Counted from the first letter of the stretch, positions 40,750 through 52,373 are shown. The stretch: DNA of 64,000 nucleotides from Ovis canadensis (GCF_042477335.2 NC_091727.1:125953501-126017500), one strand, 5' to 3'. The notes: generated by a model not told the origin, from the letters alone. Numbers and translations: made by a program.

Positions 40750-42597
40750 TTAGGAAAAATTATCTTCCACAGCTAAAGATATAAAGGAACCACAATAAGA
40801 TGGGTAAGAAAAATTGGGACACAGTATTGTCAAGACCCATATCCCTGGGTAGCTGACTCACAAACAAGAGAATAATCAAAATTGCAGAGATTCTCTCCAA
40901 GGAGTGAAGGGTCCAAGCCCCACAGTTGGCACTCCAGCCTGGGGGTTCTATCCCAGCAGGACAAGTGCCCAGAACATCCAGCTTTGAAGGTCAGCAAAGC
41001 TTGCATACAGGAGAGACTGAGGGCCGTAGAAAACAGAGACTCTGCTCTTTAACAGTTTGCACAAGACCTCACATGTTCAAGTCCCAGTGCAGAGGCAGTA
41101 ATGTGAAAGGAGCCCGGGTCAGATTCACTTGCTGATCTTAGAGAATGACCTGGAGAGGCAGAAAGCAACTGGGACTCTCCCCAGGGACACAGATACTGAT
41201 AGCAGCTACTTTTTGGAGCTTGTTTACCATAAGGACACTGGCAAGTGCCATTTTTGTGTCCTCCTTCTAGCCTATTAGTGCCAGGGTCTTATCTGCCCAC
41301 CAGCGGGCTGGCATCAGTCCTAGACCACCATCCTGCCCCATAGCCAGGGATCCCAGGACCTAGCCCTGCCCAACATCAGGCTGGAAGAAGACCCAAGCCC
41401 TGCTGGCTCCCCAAATCAGCCAACTTGGGACCTGACCCCACCCACTAGTAGGTCAGCACCAGCTTCTGGATGCCCCCTGACACAACGGCCAGCCAAACCA
41501 GGACCCAACCTGCCCACCAGGCAGCTGGCACCAGCCCTGGGACATTTGGAACCATGCAACCAGTCAAGCTGTGACCCAGGCCACCAGCAGGCAGCAGCCA
41601 ACCAGACTGGGGGCCAATCCTACCCACAAGTGTGCCCACAGTCATCAGTTCTGCCACAAGAGAAGGGCCCATGTAGCCCACAGAGGGGACAATCCTAGAG
41701 AATATACCTCTGGTGAGCAAAGAGGAGTTTGCCACTGGGCCCTATTGAATGTCTCCTGCATAAGCCCACTTCTCCAAGAACAGGAAGTGTAACCAACCTA
41801 CCTCATCCTTAGAAATAAATACAGAAAATTAGGCAAAATGAGGAGATAGATAAATATGTTCCAAAGGCAGCAACAAGACAAAACCTCAGGAGAAGAACAA
41901 AATGAAGTGGAGCCAGGCAATCTGCCTGACAAAGACTCATGGTAATGATCATAAAAATGCTCAACAAACTCAGGAGAAGAATTGAAGAACACAGTGAAGT
42001 TTAAAAGCTAGAAAATATAAAGAAGAACCAAACAGGGCCTGAAAAATACAATAACTGAAATTGAAAGTACATTGGAAGGAATCAACAGTAGACTAGATGA
42101 TACAGTGGAATGAATCAGCACACTGTAAGAGAAAGTAGTGGAAATCACCCAAGTTGAACAGAAAAAAAATGAATTAAGCAAATGAGGATAGTTTAAGAGC
42201 TCTCTAGAATTACATCAGGCATAACAGCATTGGGATTATAAGGGTACCAGAACGAATAGACAAAGGGGCAGAGAATGTATTTGAAGAAATAGTGGCTGAA
42301 AACTTCCCTAACCTAGGGAAGCAAACAGATATCGGGGTATAGGAAGCACCAAGAGTCCCAAACAAGATGAACCCAAAGAGGTCCCCACCTAGACACATTG
42401 TAATTAAGTTGGCAAAAATGAATGATAAGGAGAGTCTTAAAAGCCACAAGAGAAAAGCAAGCACAAGGGAATTTCCATAAGGCTGACTTTTAAGGAAAAT
42501 TTTGCAGGCCACAAAGAGTGGCATGATATATTCCAAGTAATGAAAGGAAAAGACCTAAAACCAAGAATACTCTACATGGCAAGGCTATCATTCAGAT

Positions 42598-42795
42598 CTG
42601 TGAAAGAAAGTCGTGTCCGACTCTTTGAGACTCCATGGACTGTAGCCTGCCAGGCTTCTCTGTTCATGGGATTTCTCAGGCAAGAATACTGGAGTGGACT
42701 GCTATTTCCTTCTCCAGGGGATCTTCCTGATCCAGGAATACATGGGTCTCCCAAATTGTAGACAGGCTCTTTACAGTCTGAGCCACCAGGGAATC
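42598..42795 (-). mobile_element. Bov-tA SINE, antisense
   Basis: AAAGTCGTGTCCGACTCTTTG to CTGAGCCACCAGGGAATC. Flanked by CATTCAGAT (42589-42597, 42796-42804). Confidence 0.9.
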
Positions 42796-43192
42796 CATTC
42801 AGATATGAAGGAGAGATAAGAAGTTTTACAGACAAACAAAATCTAAAAGAGTTCAGTACCACTAAACCAGCTTTATAAGAAATGTTAAAGGGACTTCCCT
42901 AAGCAGAAAAGACCACAACTATAAATATAAAAATTATAAAGGGAAAACTTTAATTGGTAAAGGCACATGTACAGTAAAGATAGTGGACTAACCATTTATA
43001 AAGCTAGTAGAAATGCTGAAAAACAAAACTAGTAAAATCATCTATATCCACAATAGTTAAAGGGATACACAAAGCAATTATATGTAAAATGTGATGTCAC
43101 AAACATTAAAGATGGGAGGGAGTGAAAATGCAGGGTTGTTAGAATTCATCCAAACTTAAGAGATCACCAACTTAAAACAATAATACATATAT

Positions 43193-43217
43193 ATGTGTGT
43201 GTGTGTGTGTGTGTGTA
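43193..43217 (+). repeat. (TG)n microsatellite
   Basis: About 11 TG units preceded by ATATAT inside the old L1. Confidence 0.9.
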
Positions 43218-43472
43218 TGAAACCACAAACCAAAAATCTGTAGTAGGTACACACACAAAAAGAGAAAGACATCCAAACATAACACTAAAGACAGTCATCA
43301 AATCACAACTGAAGAGATCAAAAGAAGAAAACAATGAACAAAATGGCAATAAGTACATACCTATCAACAATTACTTTAAATGTAAGTGGACTATATGCTC
43401 TCATCAAAAGACACAGAGTGGCTGAGTGGATATAAAACACAAGACCCATATGTATGCTGTATATATTAATAT

Positions 43473-43775
43473 ATGGCACTTACTTCAGATCTAAAGATGC
43501 GCACGGATCTTAATAAACATTTTTCCAAAGAAGACACACAGAAGGCCAGCAGGCACATGAAGAAAAGACCAACATCGCTAATTGTTATGAAGATGAAAAT
43601 GAAAATCACAATGGGATATCACCTCACATCTGTCACATGGCTATCAGCAAAAAGACAAGAAATAATAAAAGTTGGAGAGAATGTGGAGAAAAAGGAATCC
43701 TTATGTGCTGTTGGTGGGAATATAAACTGGTGTGGCCACTATGGAAAACAGTGTGGCGATTCCTCAAATAATTAA
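43473..43775 (+). pseudogene. L1 ORF2 remnant fused across an internal deletion
   Basis: The 100-codon frame starts with endonuclease-end residues (LTSDLKM, from HFRSKD-like) and passes straight to [21 protein letters not shown], the C-terminal region. The reverse transcriptase is missing between them. A decayed LINE, not a host gene. Confidence 0.7.
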
Positions 43776-44130
43776 AATAGAACTAACATACAATCTGGCA
43801 ATTCCACCTCTGGATATTTTTTCCAAAGAAAACAAACACTAATTTGAAAAGATACATGCACCCTTATGTTCATTGCATCATCATTCACAGCAGCCAAGAT
43901 ATGGCAGAAATTTGTGGCCAATGAGAAATAAATGGATAAATATGTACATGTATACAATGGAATTTTACTCAGCCATAAAAAGAATGAAATCTTGCCATTT
44001 GCAACAATATAGATGGACCTATAGGGTATTATGCTAAGTGAAATAAGTCAGACAGAGAAAGAAAAATACTGTTTGATTTCAGTTACCTGTGGAATCTAAT
44101 AAAACGAATGCAAATAACAAAAACAGAAAA

Positions 44131-44285
44131 TTCCCCGGTGGTCCACTGGTTAGGACTCTGCACTTTCACCGCCGAGGGCTGGGGTTCAGTCCCTGGTTGG
44201 GAAACTAAGATCCTGCAAGCTGAGAGGCGTGGCCAAAATAAATAAATTAATTAATTAAAACAACTTGTTTTTAAAAAAAATTTTA
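44131..44285 (+). mobile_element. CHR-type SINE
   Basis: TTCCCCGGTGGTCCACTGG head and GGGTTCAGTCCCTGG B-box region, AAATAAATTAATTAATT tail. Flanked by an imperfect duplication ending AACAGAAA / AACAGAAA (44113-44130, 44286-44303). Confidence 0.85.
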
Positions 44286-44395
44286 AAATAACAGAAACAG
44301 AAATGCTGTCAGAGATACAAAGAACACAATGGTGGTTGCCAGAGGAGAAGGGATTGGGGGTGGGGGTGGGATGAGTCAAATTGGTGAGCATGATT

Positions 44396-44723
44396 CAGTT
44401 CAGTTCAGTCACTCAGTCATGTCCGACTCTTTGTGACCCCATGAATCGCAGCACGCCAGGCCTCCCTGTCCATCACCAACTCCCGGAGTTCACTCAGACT
44501 CACATCCATCAAGTCCGTGATGCCATCCAGCCATCTCATCCTTGGTCATCCCCTTCTTCTCCTGCCCCCAATCCCTCCCAGCATCAGAGTCTTTTCCAAT
44601 GAGTCAACTCTTCGCATGAGGTGGCCAAAGTACTGGAGCTTCAGCTTTAGCATCATTCCTTCCAAAGAAATCCCAGGGTTGATCTCCTTCAGAATGGACT
44701 GGTTAGATCTCCTTGCAGTCCAA
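44396..44723 (-). mobile_element. BovB LINE 3' end, antisense, young
   Basis: CAGTTCAGTTCAGTCACTC terminus to CTCCTTGCAGTCCAA. Flanked by a perfect 12-bp duplication GTGAGCATGATT (44384-44395, 44724-44735). Confidence 0.95.
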
Positions 44724-44945
44724 GTGAGCATGATTAAGAGGTACAAATTTCCAGTTCTAAAATAAGTCATAGGGATGTACAGCATAAGGAATATAGTCAA
44801 TAATGCTGTAATAACTTTGTATGGTGACAGATGGTAACTAGACTTACTGTGGTGATCATTTTGCAATGTATGAAAATATCCAATCACTATGATGTACACT
44901 TGAAATTAACATGATATTGTTAACCCAATTATACTTGAACAAAAC

Positions 44946-45307
44946 AATTTGGACCTTATGCACTCTAGGACAAACACACACGTTTTTAAGTAGGCAAGCT
45001 ATCAAAATTTCTCTTTGGATTTCCCATGTCTCCATTCAGTTATTCTGGCACTGTCTCTTCCTGCCCCCAGGCAGCTAGTGCACTTTTAATCCTACCAGCT
45101 AACATTTTAGAGAGTTTATGCTATCTGGCACAATGCTCCCACCTGCTCCCATGTAGGCGCCTCTTCGTGACAGTGTCCTATGCTCTGTTTTCACCTCTCC
45201 AACACCTTCTGTCTTAGGGCCCAATTCCAAATGGCTATTCTCGTAGCTTCCAGTTAACTGAAAAATAGAATTTTGCTAAGGTACTTATGGTTGATCAATT
45301 TCATTAT
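44946..45307. other. Unassigned sequence
   Basis: No recognised feature. Confidence 0.3.
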
Positions 45308-45713
45308 TTTTTAAATTAATTTATTTTTTAACTGAAGAATAATTGCTTTACAGAATTTTGTTGTTTTCTGTCAAACCTCAGCATGAATCAGCCACAGGTA
45401 TACATATATCCCCTCCCTTTTGAACCTCCCTCCCAATTCTCTCCCCATCCCACCCCTCTAGGTTGATCCAGAGCCCCTGTTTGACTTTTCTGAGCCATAC
45501 AGCAAATTCCCGTTGGCTATCTATTTTACAGATGGTAATGTAAGTTTCCATGTTACTGTTTCCATACATCTCACCCTCTCCTCCCCTCTCCCCATGTCCA
45601 TAACTCTATTTTGTATGTCTGTTTCTCCATTGCTACCCTGTAAATGAATTCTTCAGTACCATTTTATTAGATTCCATATATGTGCATTAGAGTACGATAT
45701 TTATCTTTCTCTT
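45308..45713 (-). mobile_element. L1_BT-type 3' UTR, antisense
   Basis: TTTTTAACTGAAGAATAATTGC, CCCCTCCCTTTTGAACCTCCC and TTCCCGTTGGCTATCTATTT. Same subfamily as the L1 at 62790-63919. Truncated close to the end of ORF2. Confidence 0.9.
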
Positions 45714-45851
45714 ATTGAGTACATGCTCCATGAGAATACAGCCTTGCTGATAGCAGCCTGGGCAGGAACCACCTATCAGGGCACTTCCTTCTTCTGATGA
45801 CAGAGCAACCCGTTTCACTCTTCACTGATTGTATAATAGTCTTTTTATCTT

Positions 45852-46072
45852 GCATGCCATGCATGATAAGTCGTAGCGTCTGACTCTTAGCGACCCTGTG
45901 GACTGTGGCCTGCCAGGCTCCTCTGTCCATGGAATTTTTCAGGCAATAATACTGGAGTGGGTTGCCATACCCTCCTCCAGGGGATCTTCCCAACCCAGGG
46001 ATCAAACCTGCGTCTCCTTCAACTCCTTCATTGCAGGCGAATTCTTCACCACTGAGCCACTGGGGAAGCCCT
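45852..46072 (-). mobile_element. Bov-tA SINE, antisense
   Basis: BovA unit, slightly expanded B-box region (CTCCTTCAACTCCTTC) and head ACTGAGCCACTGGGGAAGCC. Flanked by CTTTTTATCTT / TCTCTTTATCTT. Confidence 0.9.
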
Positions 46073-46194
46073 CTCTTTATCTTACTCTCTCCACAACCCC
46101 CTACCTTTAGATCTCCCAACAATTCTGCCCTTGATAGACACCCCACAGCCTCTGCCTTAGCTCAGACTTTCATGACCTCATGTCTGAGCTATCC

Positions 46195-46560
46195 TAATAA
46201 CAGTTAACTTTTATCAACTGCATGTGGTGGTGGTTTAGTGGCTAAGCCGTGTCCGGCTCTTTGAGACCCCATGGACTGTAGCCCACCAGGCTCCTCTGTC
46301 CATGGGATTTTCCAAGCAAGAACATTGGAGTGGGTTCCATTTCCTTCTCCAATCAACTGCTTACTAAGTGCCAAACAGTGTTCTAAGAGCTTGACACAAT
46401 TTAATCTTCACATAACCCTTTGAGATGAGTAATAATATTGTCCTCATTTTATAGATAAGAGACCTGAAGCACAGTAGAGTCACATGGCTAACAAGTAGCA
46501 GAGCTGGGACACAAACTCATGGATCCTTGGCCTCACAGTTCACACCATAAGACTTCTTTA
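46195..46560 (-). mobile_element. MIR SINE, antisense, split by a BovA unit
   Basis: 46195-46221 (AATAACAGTTAACTTTTATC) and 46353-46560 (CTAAGTGCCAAACAGTGTTC, GTCACATGGCTAACAAGTAG). The duplication ATCAACTGC marks the SINE insertion. Confidence 0.85.
46222..46352 (-). mobile_element. Single-unit BovA SINE, antisense
   Basis: AGTGGCTAAGCCGTGTCCGG to GGTTCCATTTCCTTCTCC, without a tRNA-like head. Flanked by ATCAACTGC (about 46213-46221, 46353-46361). Confidence 0.9.
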
Positions 46561-46798
46561 GCTAGAAGGAGAACATAAAAACAGTCTCTGTGGCAATCTC
46601 TTTGCTGAACAGCTTCTGTCTCCATTTTTGTTGTTGTTTGGAAGATAAAGTCATCATAGCCCTGAGAATCGAGTAGTCTGTGAAGCAAGGTAGTCAGAGA
46701 AGCTTTCTTGAAGTAGCTTTTCTTTGAAGGGTGAATGTAATGAAGGAAGAGAGAACAGCAATGCATATTTCAGGAAAAGGTAAAAAGTGGGGAATGCT
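46561..46798. other. Unassigned sequence
   Basis: No recognised feature. Confidence 0.3.
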
Positions 46799-47108
46799 GG
46801 ACTTCCCTGGTGGTCTAGTAGTAAAGAATCCACTTTTCAATGCAAGGGACACCAGTTTCATCCCTGGTCTGGAAAGATTCTACATGCCTCCTGGCAACTA
46901 AGCCCACAAGCTGCGACTACTAGGCCCATGTGCCACAACTACTGAAGCCTGGGTGCCCAGAGTCCCTGCTCTGCAACACAAGAAGCTACCACAGTGAGAA
47001 GTCCGAGCACTGCCATTGGAGAGTAGGCCCTACTCACTGCAACTAGAGAAAGCCCACACACAGCAACGAAGATTCAGCACAGCCAAACCTAAATAAATAT
47101 TTTTTAAA
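46799..47108 (+). mobile_element. CHR-type SINE, long form
   Basis: GGACTTCCCTGGTGGTCTAG head, the GCGACTACTAGGCCC / CCACAACTACTGAAGCC tail units, and CTAAATAAATATTTTTT end. Near full length. Confidence 0.9.
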
Positions 47109-47529
47109 GGGTGGCTTTAAAAAAAAGAGAAAGTTTTGGTTTAAAAAAAATGTGGAGAACGCTCCAGTTGTGTGGAGGCCAAACTGCTGAAGCAAATTCC
47201 TTTGAGAAAGTTGGAAGCCCAACAGGAGATGCATGTTAGGGCCAGGGTAGTGCATTCTTGAATACCAAGTTAAGCCCTTTGAATCTCAGGAGTAAGTCAG
47301 TGGTCTCCACACTGTGTTCCCCGAGGCCAAGGGAAAAAGGAGCCTCTGTGTCCTCCCTCCTTGCTTCAACTAAAGCACAGCTACATTTTTTGGAGCATGT
47401 CACTTTTATCTGCTTTTCACTTGGGGGTTTCAATTACCTAGTATTTTGCTTGTAGAAAGCGTCCCCTGGTAACCGGAAACCAAAGAATGAACAAATGAAC
47501 AAATAGACTTTGAAAACTGCAACTCCAGG
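47109..47529. other. Unassigned sequence
   Basis: No recognised feature beyond A-rich 47120-47150. Confidence 0.3.
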
Positions 47530-47760
47530 CAATGGAAAGCCAGCTACGGTTTTTGACCAGGGGTATGACATAACCAGAATGGTGTTTTAGAAATAGAATC
47601 CTGCTGATAGAATGCAGGGGGAACCATAGGATATCGATAATAAGTAGGGGGACTTGTTGGGACCTTGTGGTAACTGTTGAAGTTGATCAGGCCAGGGGCA
47701 GTGGGAATGATTAGAAAAGGGATAGATGTCCAGAACATTGCAAAGGATATTCATAGAGCA
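47530..47760 (-). mobile_element. L2-like LINE fragment, antisense
   Basis: GACCAGGGGTATGACATAACC and GGTGTTTTAGAAATAGAATC resemble the internal antisense L2 tract also seen at 7390-7765; diverged. Confidence 0.45.
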
Positions 47761-47811
47761 TGGTTAGTATAGTATGCTAACTAACAGGATGTGAGAGTCA
47801 GAAAGGAGGAG

Positions 47812-48024
47812 TAGTAGCAGCGTTAGTCGTTCAGTCGTGTCCCACTCTTTGTGACCCCATGGGCTGTAGCCCACCAGGCTCCTCTCTCCATAGGATTTTC
47901 CAGTCAAAAATACTGGAGTGGATTGTGGTTTCCTTCTCCAGAGGGTCTTCCTGACCCAGGGATCAAACCTGGGTCTCCTGCATTGCAGGCAGATTCTTTA
48001 CTGTCTGAGCTATAGGGAAGTCCC
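47812..48024 (-). mobile_element. Bov-tA SINE, antisense, first of a tandem pair
   Basis: TTAGTCGTTCAGTCGTGTCCC to GTCTGAGCTATAGGGAAGTCCC. A 23-base gap (AAAGGAAAGAAACAGTATC) separates it from the next Bov-tA. One outer duplication encloses both. Confidence 0.9.
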
Positions 48025-48047
48025 TAAAGGAAAGAAACAGTATCTAT

Positions 48048-48256
48048 GAAAGTGTAAGTCACACAGTTATGTCCAACTCTTTGTGACCGTATGAATTATA
48101 ACCTGCCTGGTTCCTCTGTCCATGAAATTCTCCAGGCAAGAATACTGGGGTGGGTTGCCATTTCCTTCTCCAGGGGATCTTCCTGACCTGGGGATCGAAC
48201 CCAGATCTCTTGCATTGCAGGCAGATTCTTTACCAACTGAGCCACCAGGGAAGCCC
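48048..48256 (-). mobile_element. Bov-tA SINE, antisense, second of a tandem pair
   Basis: AGTGTAAGTCACACAGTTATG to CTGAGCCACCAGGGAAGCCC. The bases AGTCAGAAAGGAG follow it at 48257-48269 and also precede the first SINE at about 47795-47807. Confidence 0.9.
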
Positions 48257-48269
48257 AGTCAGAAAGGAG

Positions 48270-49074
48270 TAATATCTCTAAAAGGGATATTTCAGCTGAT
48301 AAAGAAAATATTTGAGATCAAAAGACCATTCCAATGTGCTTCAAACCGGAACATATTGGGTGAGATGTACTTCTGACCCCTCAGAAGAGAAAACTACCCT
48401 CTATTTGTTTTCCTGGAAAACAAACGGACACATTCATCTATCTTTAAGAGTGAATTGGGCAAAATAAGGGTGATTTTTCAGGACTACTCAAACACCAGTT
48501 ACCAGATATTCCTGTCTGACAAGAGATTCCCTTAGGGGTCCATACTGGTGAGAAACAAGCTTAGAGAGGAGAAATGTTCCTATAAGCCTGTACTGTGGTC
48601 CAGTTGGATAAATTGTAATCCACCTCTTTCTGGGATCACACAGAAAAGAAGATGGTATCTTTGGATGCCCATTCCTTACAAAAGTCCTTTTCAATTCACA
48701 CCCTCTACTATGGGGCAATACATGGATTAATGAGAAGGCAAGTGAGATCCACTTAACAGATGAATAATACAATTTTTGATAATAAAAGGAGAGAATCAGA
48801 ATTCTATTGATGAAAACCAGCCAAGCAATCTTGCCATAGGTAAATTAAAGCCCTATGAAACCCAACAATCTTCTTAACCAGCCTTGGTAAATATGCTGAG
48901 ATGAATGGGGATTGTGACCTTTTTCACAGGAATGACCACAAAGTTCTAGACAACTTGAGCACTTCTCAATAGACAAATGGCTGAATAAATCCTAGTAGAA
49001 TCATGTTATGGACTATTAATGTAGCTATTTGAAGAGATGAGCCAGATCTATGACTACTGGTGTGCTGGGAAGTC
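48270..49074. other. Unassigned sequence
   Basis: No recognised feature; frames up to 94 codons resemble nothing known. Confidence 0.35.
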
Positions 49075-49701
49075 TGTGATGTACTCATTTTTTTTTTGTC
49101 ATTGTTGTTTGTTTTTGTTAGGGTCTAGTTGCTTTACAACGTTGTATTAGTTTCTGATGTACAACAAAGTGCACCAGCTATATGCATACATATATCCCCT
49201 CCCTCTTGGACCTCCGTCCAGCCCCCATCCTACCCATTAAAGTCATCACAGAGCACTGAGCTGAGCCCCCTGAACTATATAGGAGGTTCCCACTAGCCGC
49301 CTGTTTCACAATTGGTAGTGTATATGTGTGTGCATATGTGTCAATCCTACTCTCCCAATTTGTTCCACCCTCCCCTCCTCCCCCACGTAAACACATCCGT
49401 TCTCTACATCCGCATCTCTATTCCTGCCCTGCAAATAGGTTCATCTGTACCATTTTCCTGGATTCCACTAAAAACAGAACTACCATATGACCCGGCAATC
49501 CCACTACTAGGCATATATACCCCGAGACAACTCTGATTCTAAAAGACACATATACCCAGATATTCACTGCAGCACTATTTACAACAGCCAGGACATAGAA
49601 GCAACCTAAATGTCCATCAACATAGGAATGGATAAAGATGTGGTGCAATGGAATATTACCCAACCATAAAGAGGAATGAAATTAGGTCATTTGTGGAGAT
49701 A

Positions 49702-51689
49702 GAGTGCCTGATGAACTATGGAATGAGGTTCGTGACATTGTACAGGAGACAGGGATCAAGACCATCCCCATGGAAAAGAAATGCAAAAAAGCAAAATGGC
49801 TATCTGGGATGGCCTTAGTAATAGCTGTGCAAAGAAGAGAGGCAAAAAGCAAAGGAGAAAAGGAAAGGTATAAGCATTTGAATGCAGAGTTCCAAAGAAT
49901 AACAAGAAGAGATAAGAAAGCCTTCTTCAGCGATCGATGCAAAGACATAGAGGAAAACAACAGAATGGGAAAGACTAGAGATTTCTTCAAGAAAATTAGA
50001 GATACCAAGGGAACATTTCATGCAAAGATGGGCATGATAAAGGACAGAAATGGTCTGGACCTAACAGAAGCAGAAGATATGAAGAAGAGGTGGCAAGAAT
50101 ACACGGGAGAGCTGTACAAAAAAGATCTTCACAACCCAGATAATCATGATGATGTGATCACTAATCTAGAGCCAGACATCTTGGAATGTGAAGTCAAGTG
50201 GGCCTTAGAAAGCATCACTACGAACAAAGCTAGTGGAGATGATGGAATTCCAGTTGAGCTATTTCAAATTCTGAAAGATGGTGCTGTGAAAGTGCTGCAC
50301 TCAATATGCCAGCAAATTTGGAAAACTCATCAGTGGCCACAGGACTGGAAAAGCTCAGTTTTCATTCCAATCCCAAAGAAAGGCAATGCCAGAGAATGCT
50401 CAAACTACTGCACAATTGCACTCATCTCACATGCTAGTAAAGTAATGCTCAAGATTCTCCAAGCCAGACTTCAGCAATACTTGAACCGTGAACTCCCTGA
50501 TGTTCAAGCTGGTTTTAGAAAAGCCAGAGGAACCAGAGATCAAATTGCCAACATCCACTGGATCATGGACAAAGCAAGAGAGTTCCAGAAAAACATCTAT
50601 TCCTGCTTTATTGATTATGCCAAAGCCTTTGACTGTGTGGATCACAATCAACTGTGGAAAATTCTGAAAGAGATAGGAATCCCAGACCACCTAACCTGCC
50701 TCTTGAGAAATCTGGATGCAAGTCAGGAAGCAGCAGTTAGAACTGGACATGGAACAACAGACTGGTTCCAAACAGGAAAAGGAGTACGTCAAGGCTGTAT
50801 ACTGTCACCCTGCTTATTTAACTTCTATGCAGAGTACATCATGAGAAACGCTGGACTGGAAGAAACACAAGCAGGAATCAAGATTGCCAGGAGAAATATC
50901 AATAACCTCAGATATGCAGATGACACCACCCTGATGGCAGAAAGTGAAGAGGAGCTAAAAATCCTCTTGATGAAAGTGAAAGAGGAGAGTGAAAAGGTTG
51001 GCTTAAAGGTCAACATTCAGAAAACTAAGATCATGGCATCTGGTCCCATCACTTCATGGGAAATAGATGGGGAAACAGTAGAAACAGTGTCAGACTTTAT
51101 TTTTTGGGGCTCCAAAATCACTGCAGATGGTAACTGAAGCCATGAAATTAAAAGACAATTACTCCTTGGAAGAAAAGTTATCACCAACCTAGATAGTATA
51201 ATCAAAAGCAGAGACATTACTTTGCCGACTAAGGTCCGCCTGGTCAAGTCTATGGTTTTTCCAGTGGTCATGTATGGATGTGAGAGTTGGACTGTGAAGA
51301 AGGCTGAGCGCCGAAGAATTGATGCGTTTAAACTGTGGTGTGGAGAAGACTCTTGAGGGTCCCTTGGACTGCGAGGAGATCCAATCAGTCCATTCTGAAG
51401 GAGATCAACCCTGGGATTTCTTTGGAAGGAATGATGCTAAAGCTGAAACTGCAGTCCTTTGGCCACCTCATGAGAAGAGTTGACTCATTGGAAAAGACTC
51501 TGATGCTCGGAGGGATTGGGGGCAGGAGGAGAAGAGGACGACAGAGGATGAGATGACTGGATGGCATCACTGACTTGATGGACGTCAGTCTGAGTGAACT
51601 CTGGGAGATGGTGATGGACAGGGAGGCCTGGTGTGCTGCGATTCATGGGGTCGCAAAGAGTCGGACACCACTGAGCGACTGAACTGAAC
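49702..51689 (+). mobile_element. BovB LINE, 2-kb copy, 5'-truncated
   Basis: The longest BovB here, covering most of the reverse transcriptase and the 3' end with terminus GAACTGAACTG. A short duplication TGTGGAGA flanks it (49692-49699, 51690-51697) within L1 sequence. About the 3' two thirds of a full element. Confidence 0.95.
49704..51680 (+). pseudogene. BovB ORF with complete-looking reverse transcriptase core, inactivated
   Basis: Open for 477 codons to 51137. Order: an N-terminal linker (KKCKKAKWLSGMALVIA); finger region (KASGDDGIPVELF, SVFIPIPKKGN); motif A FIDYAKAFDCVDH; motif B GVRQGCILSPCLFNFYAEY; catalytic YADD at residue about 404; thumb [23 protein letters not shown] at 51135-51137 replaces a cysteine codon (NITADGN-stop versus DGDCSHE in sister copies). 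A one-base deletion at about 51341 and a TGA at 51554 break the rest. The endonuclease is missing. RTE reverse transcriptases copy their own RNA at nicked target DNA; this copy cannot. Confidence 0.9.
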
Positions 51690-51783
51690 TGTGGAGACAT
51701 GAGTGAAACCAGAGCCCGTCATACAGAGTGAAGTAAGTCAGAAAGAGAAAAATATCACACACTAACACATATATGTGATGTAC

Positions 51784-52371
51784 CTAAGTGCATAAACCAG
51801 GCTGCAGAGCAATGTATATCTCATGATCTCATTCTAGTACAAACACCAAAATCTCCAGTCACAGGTTCTGTGCCTGCATGCCTTTGCATGTGCACAGGAA
51901 GGCAGTGGGAGGATTCAGACTCAGGCTGTTGCTATCACTTATTCTGTAGAGAGGAAAAGGAGAGGGGAGCACATTGCTTATTTTGCTTCCTATGCCTGTG
52001 TATTGTTTCACTGGTTGCCCTGAAGATGTGGAACGTTTATAATTTCTGAAAAAGTTGAATTCAATCCCTATTCAGAAAAAAGAAAACTTTCCATGGGCCT
52101 TAGAGGACTCCTCTCCCCTCCACTGCATCCCCGGTTTCTCGACAAGAGAAGTTATTTCTTGCTCGGAGACTCTTGCCTCCTTTGCTGCTGGAGCATTTGT
52201 ATACCAGGAGAGGTGAAAGGTGAAGGGTGAGGGAATGGAGAGAGCTTTATCTAGGCCTCATCCCCTTGCCCCTTGCCAACATTCCTGGGAAAGAGAAATA
52301 AGCTACACGGAAAGTCAGACAGAGCCTGGTGCATAAACAGTTTTGGAGTGAATAAGAATCAATTGTGTTTG
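51784..52371. other. Unassigned sequence
   Basis: No recognised gene. GTGGAACGTTTATAATTTCTG near 52030 may be an old repeat end, but I cannot assign it. Confidence 0.3.
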
Positions 52372-52373
52372 GG

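Larger units (their letters stand above)
40750..44945 (+). mobile_element. Old L1M LINE with 5' UTR and 3' end, most of ORF2 deleted
   Basis: GC-rich 5' UTR-like part (about 40800-41780). ORF1-derived part (about 41800-42560: GAACCCAAAGAGGTCCCC, GCATGATATATTCC). Inter-ORF part (42805-43340). ORF2 start (43347-43500, coding MAISTYLSTITLNVSGLYAL-like residues). Then a direct jump near 43500 to the ORF2 C-terminus ([16 protein letters not shown]), followed by the 3' UTR to 44945. SINEs and a BovB interrupt it at 42598, 44131 and 44396. Confidence 0.75.
49085..51773 (-). mobile_element. Twin-primed artiodactyl L1 containing a BovB
   Basis: 49085-49471 is L1 3' UTR in minus orientation with poly(T) at left. 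49472-49701 plus 51690-51773 is the adjoining ORF2 C-terminal sequence in plus orientation. The two parts meet in L1 coordinates at GTGGAATC. A perfect 10-bp duplication TGTGATGTAC (49075-49084, 51774-51783) encloses the whole, proving one insertion event. BovB 49702-51689 came later. Confidence 0.9.

Noticed and set aside
49704..51137. 477-codon frame as a host gene
   Set aside because: It carries RTE reverse transcriptase motifs, matches other copies in the window, lacks the endonuclease and ends at a nonsense change; it is BovB.
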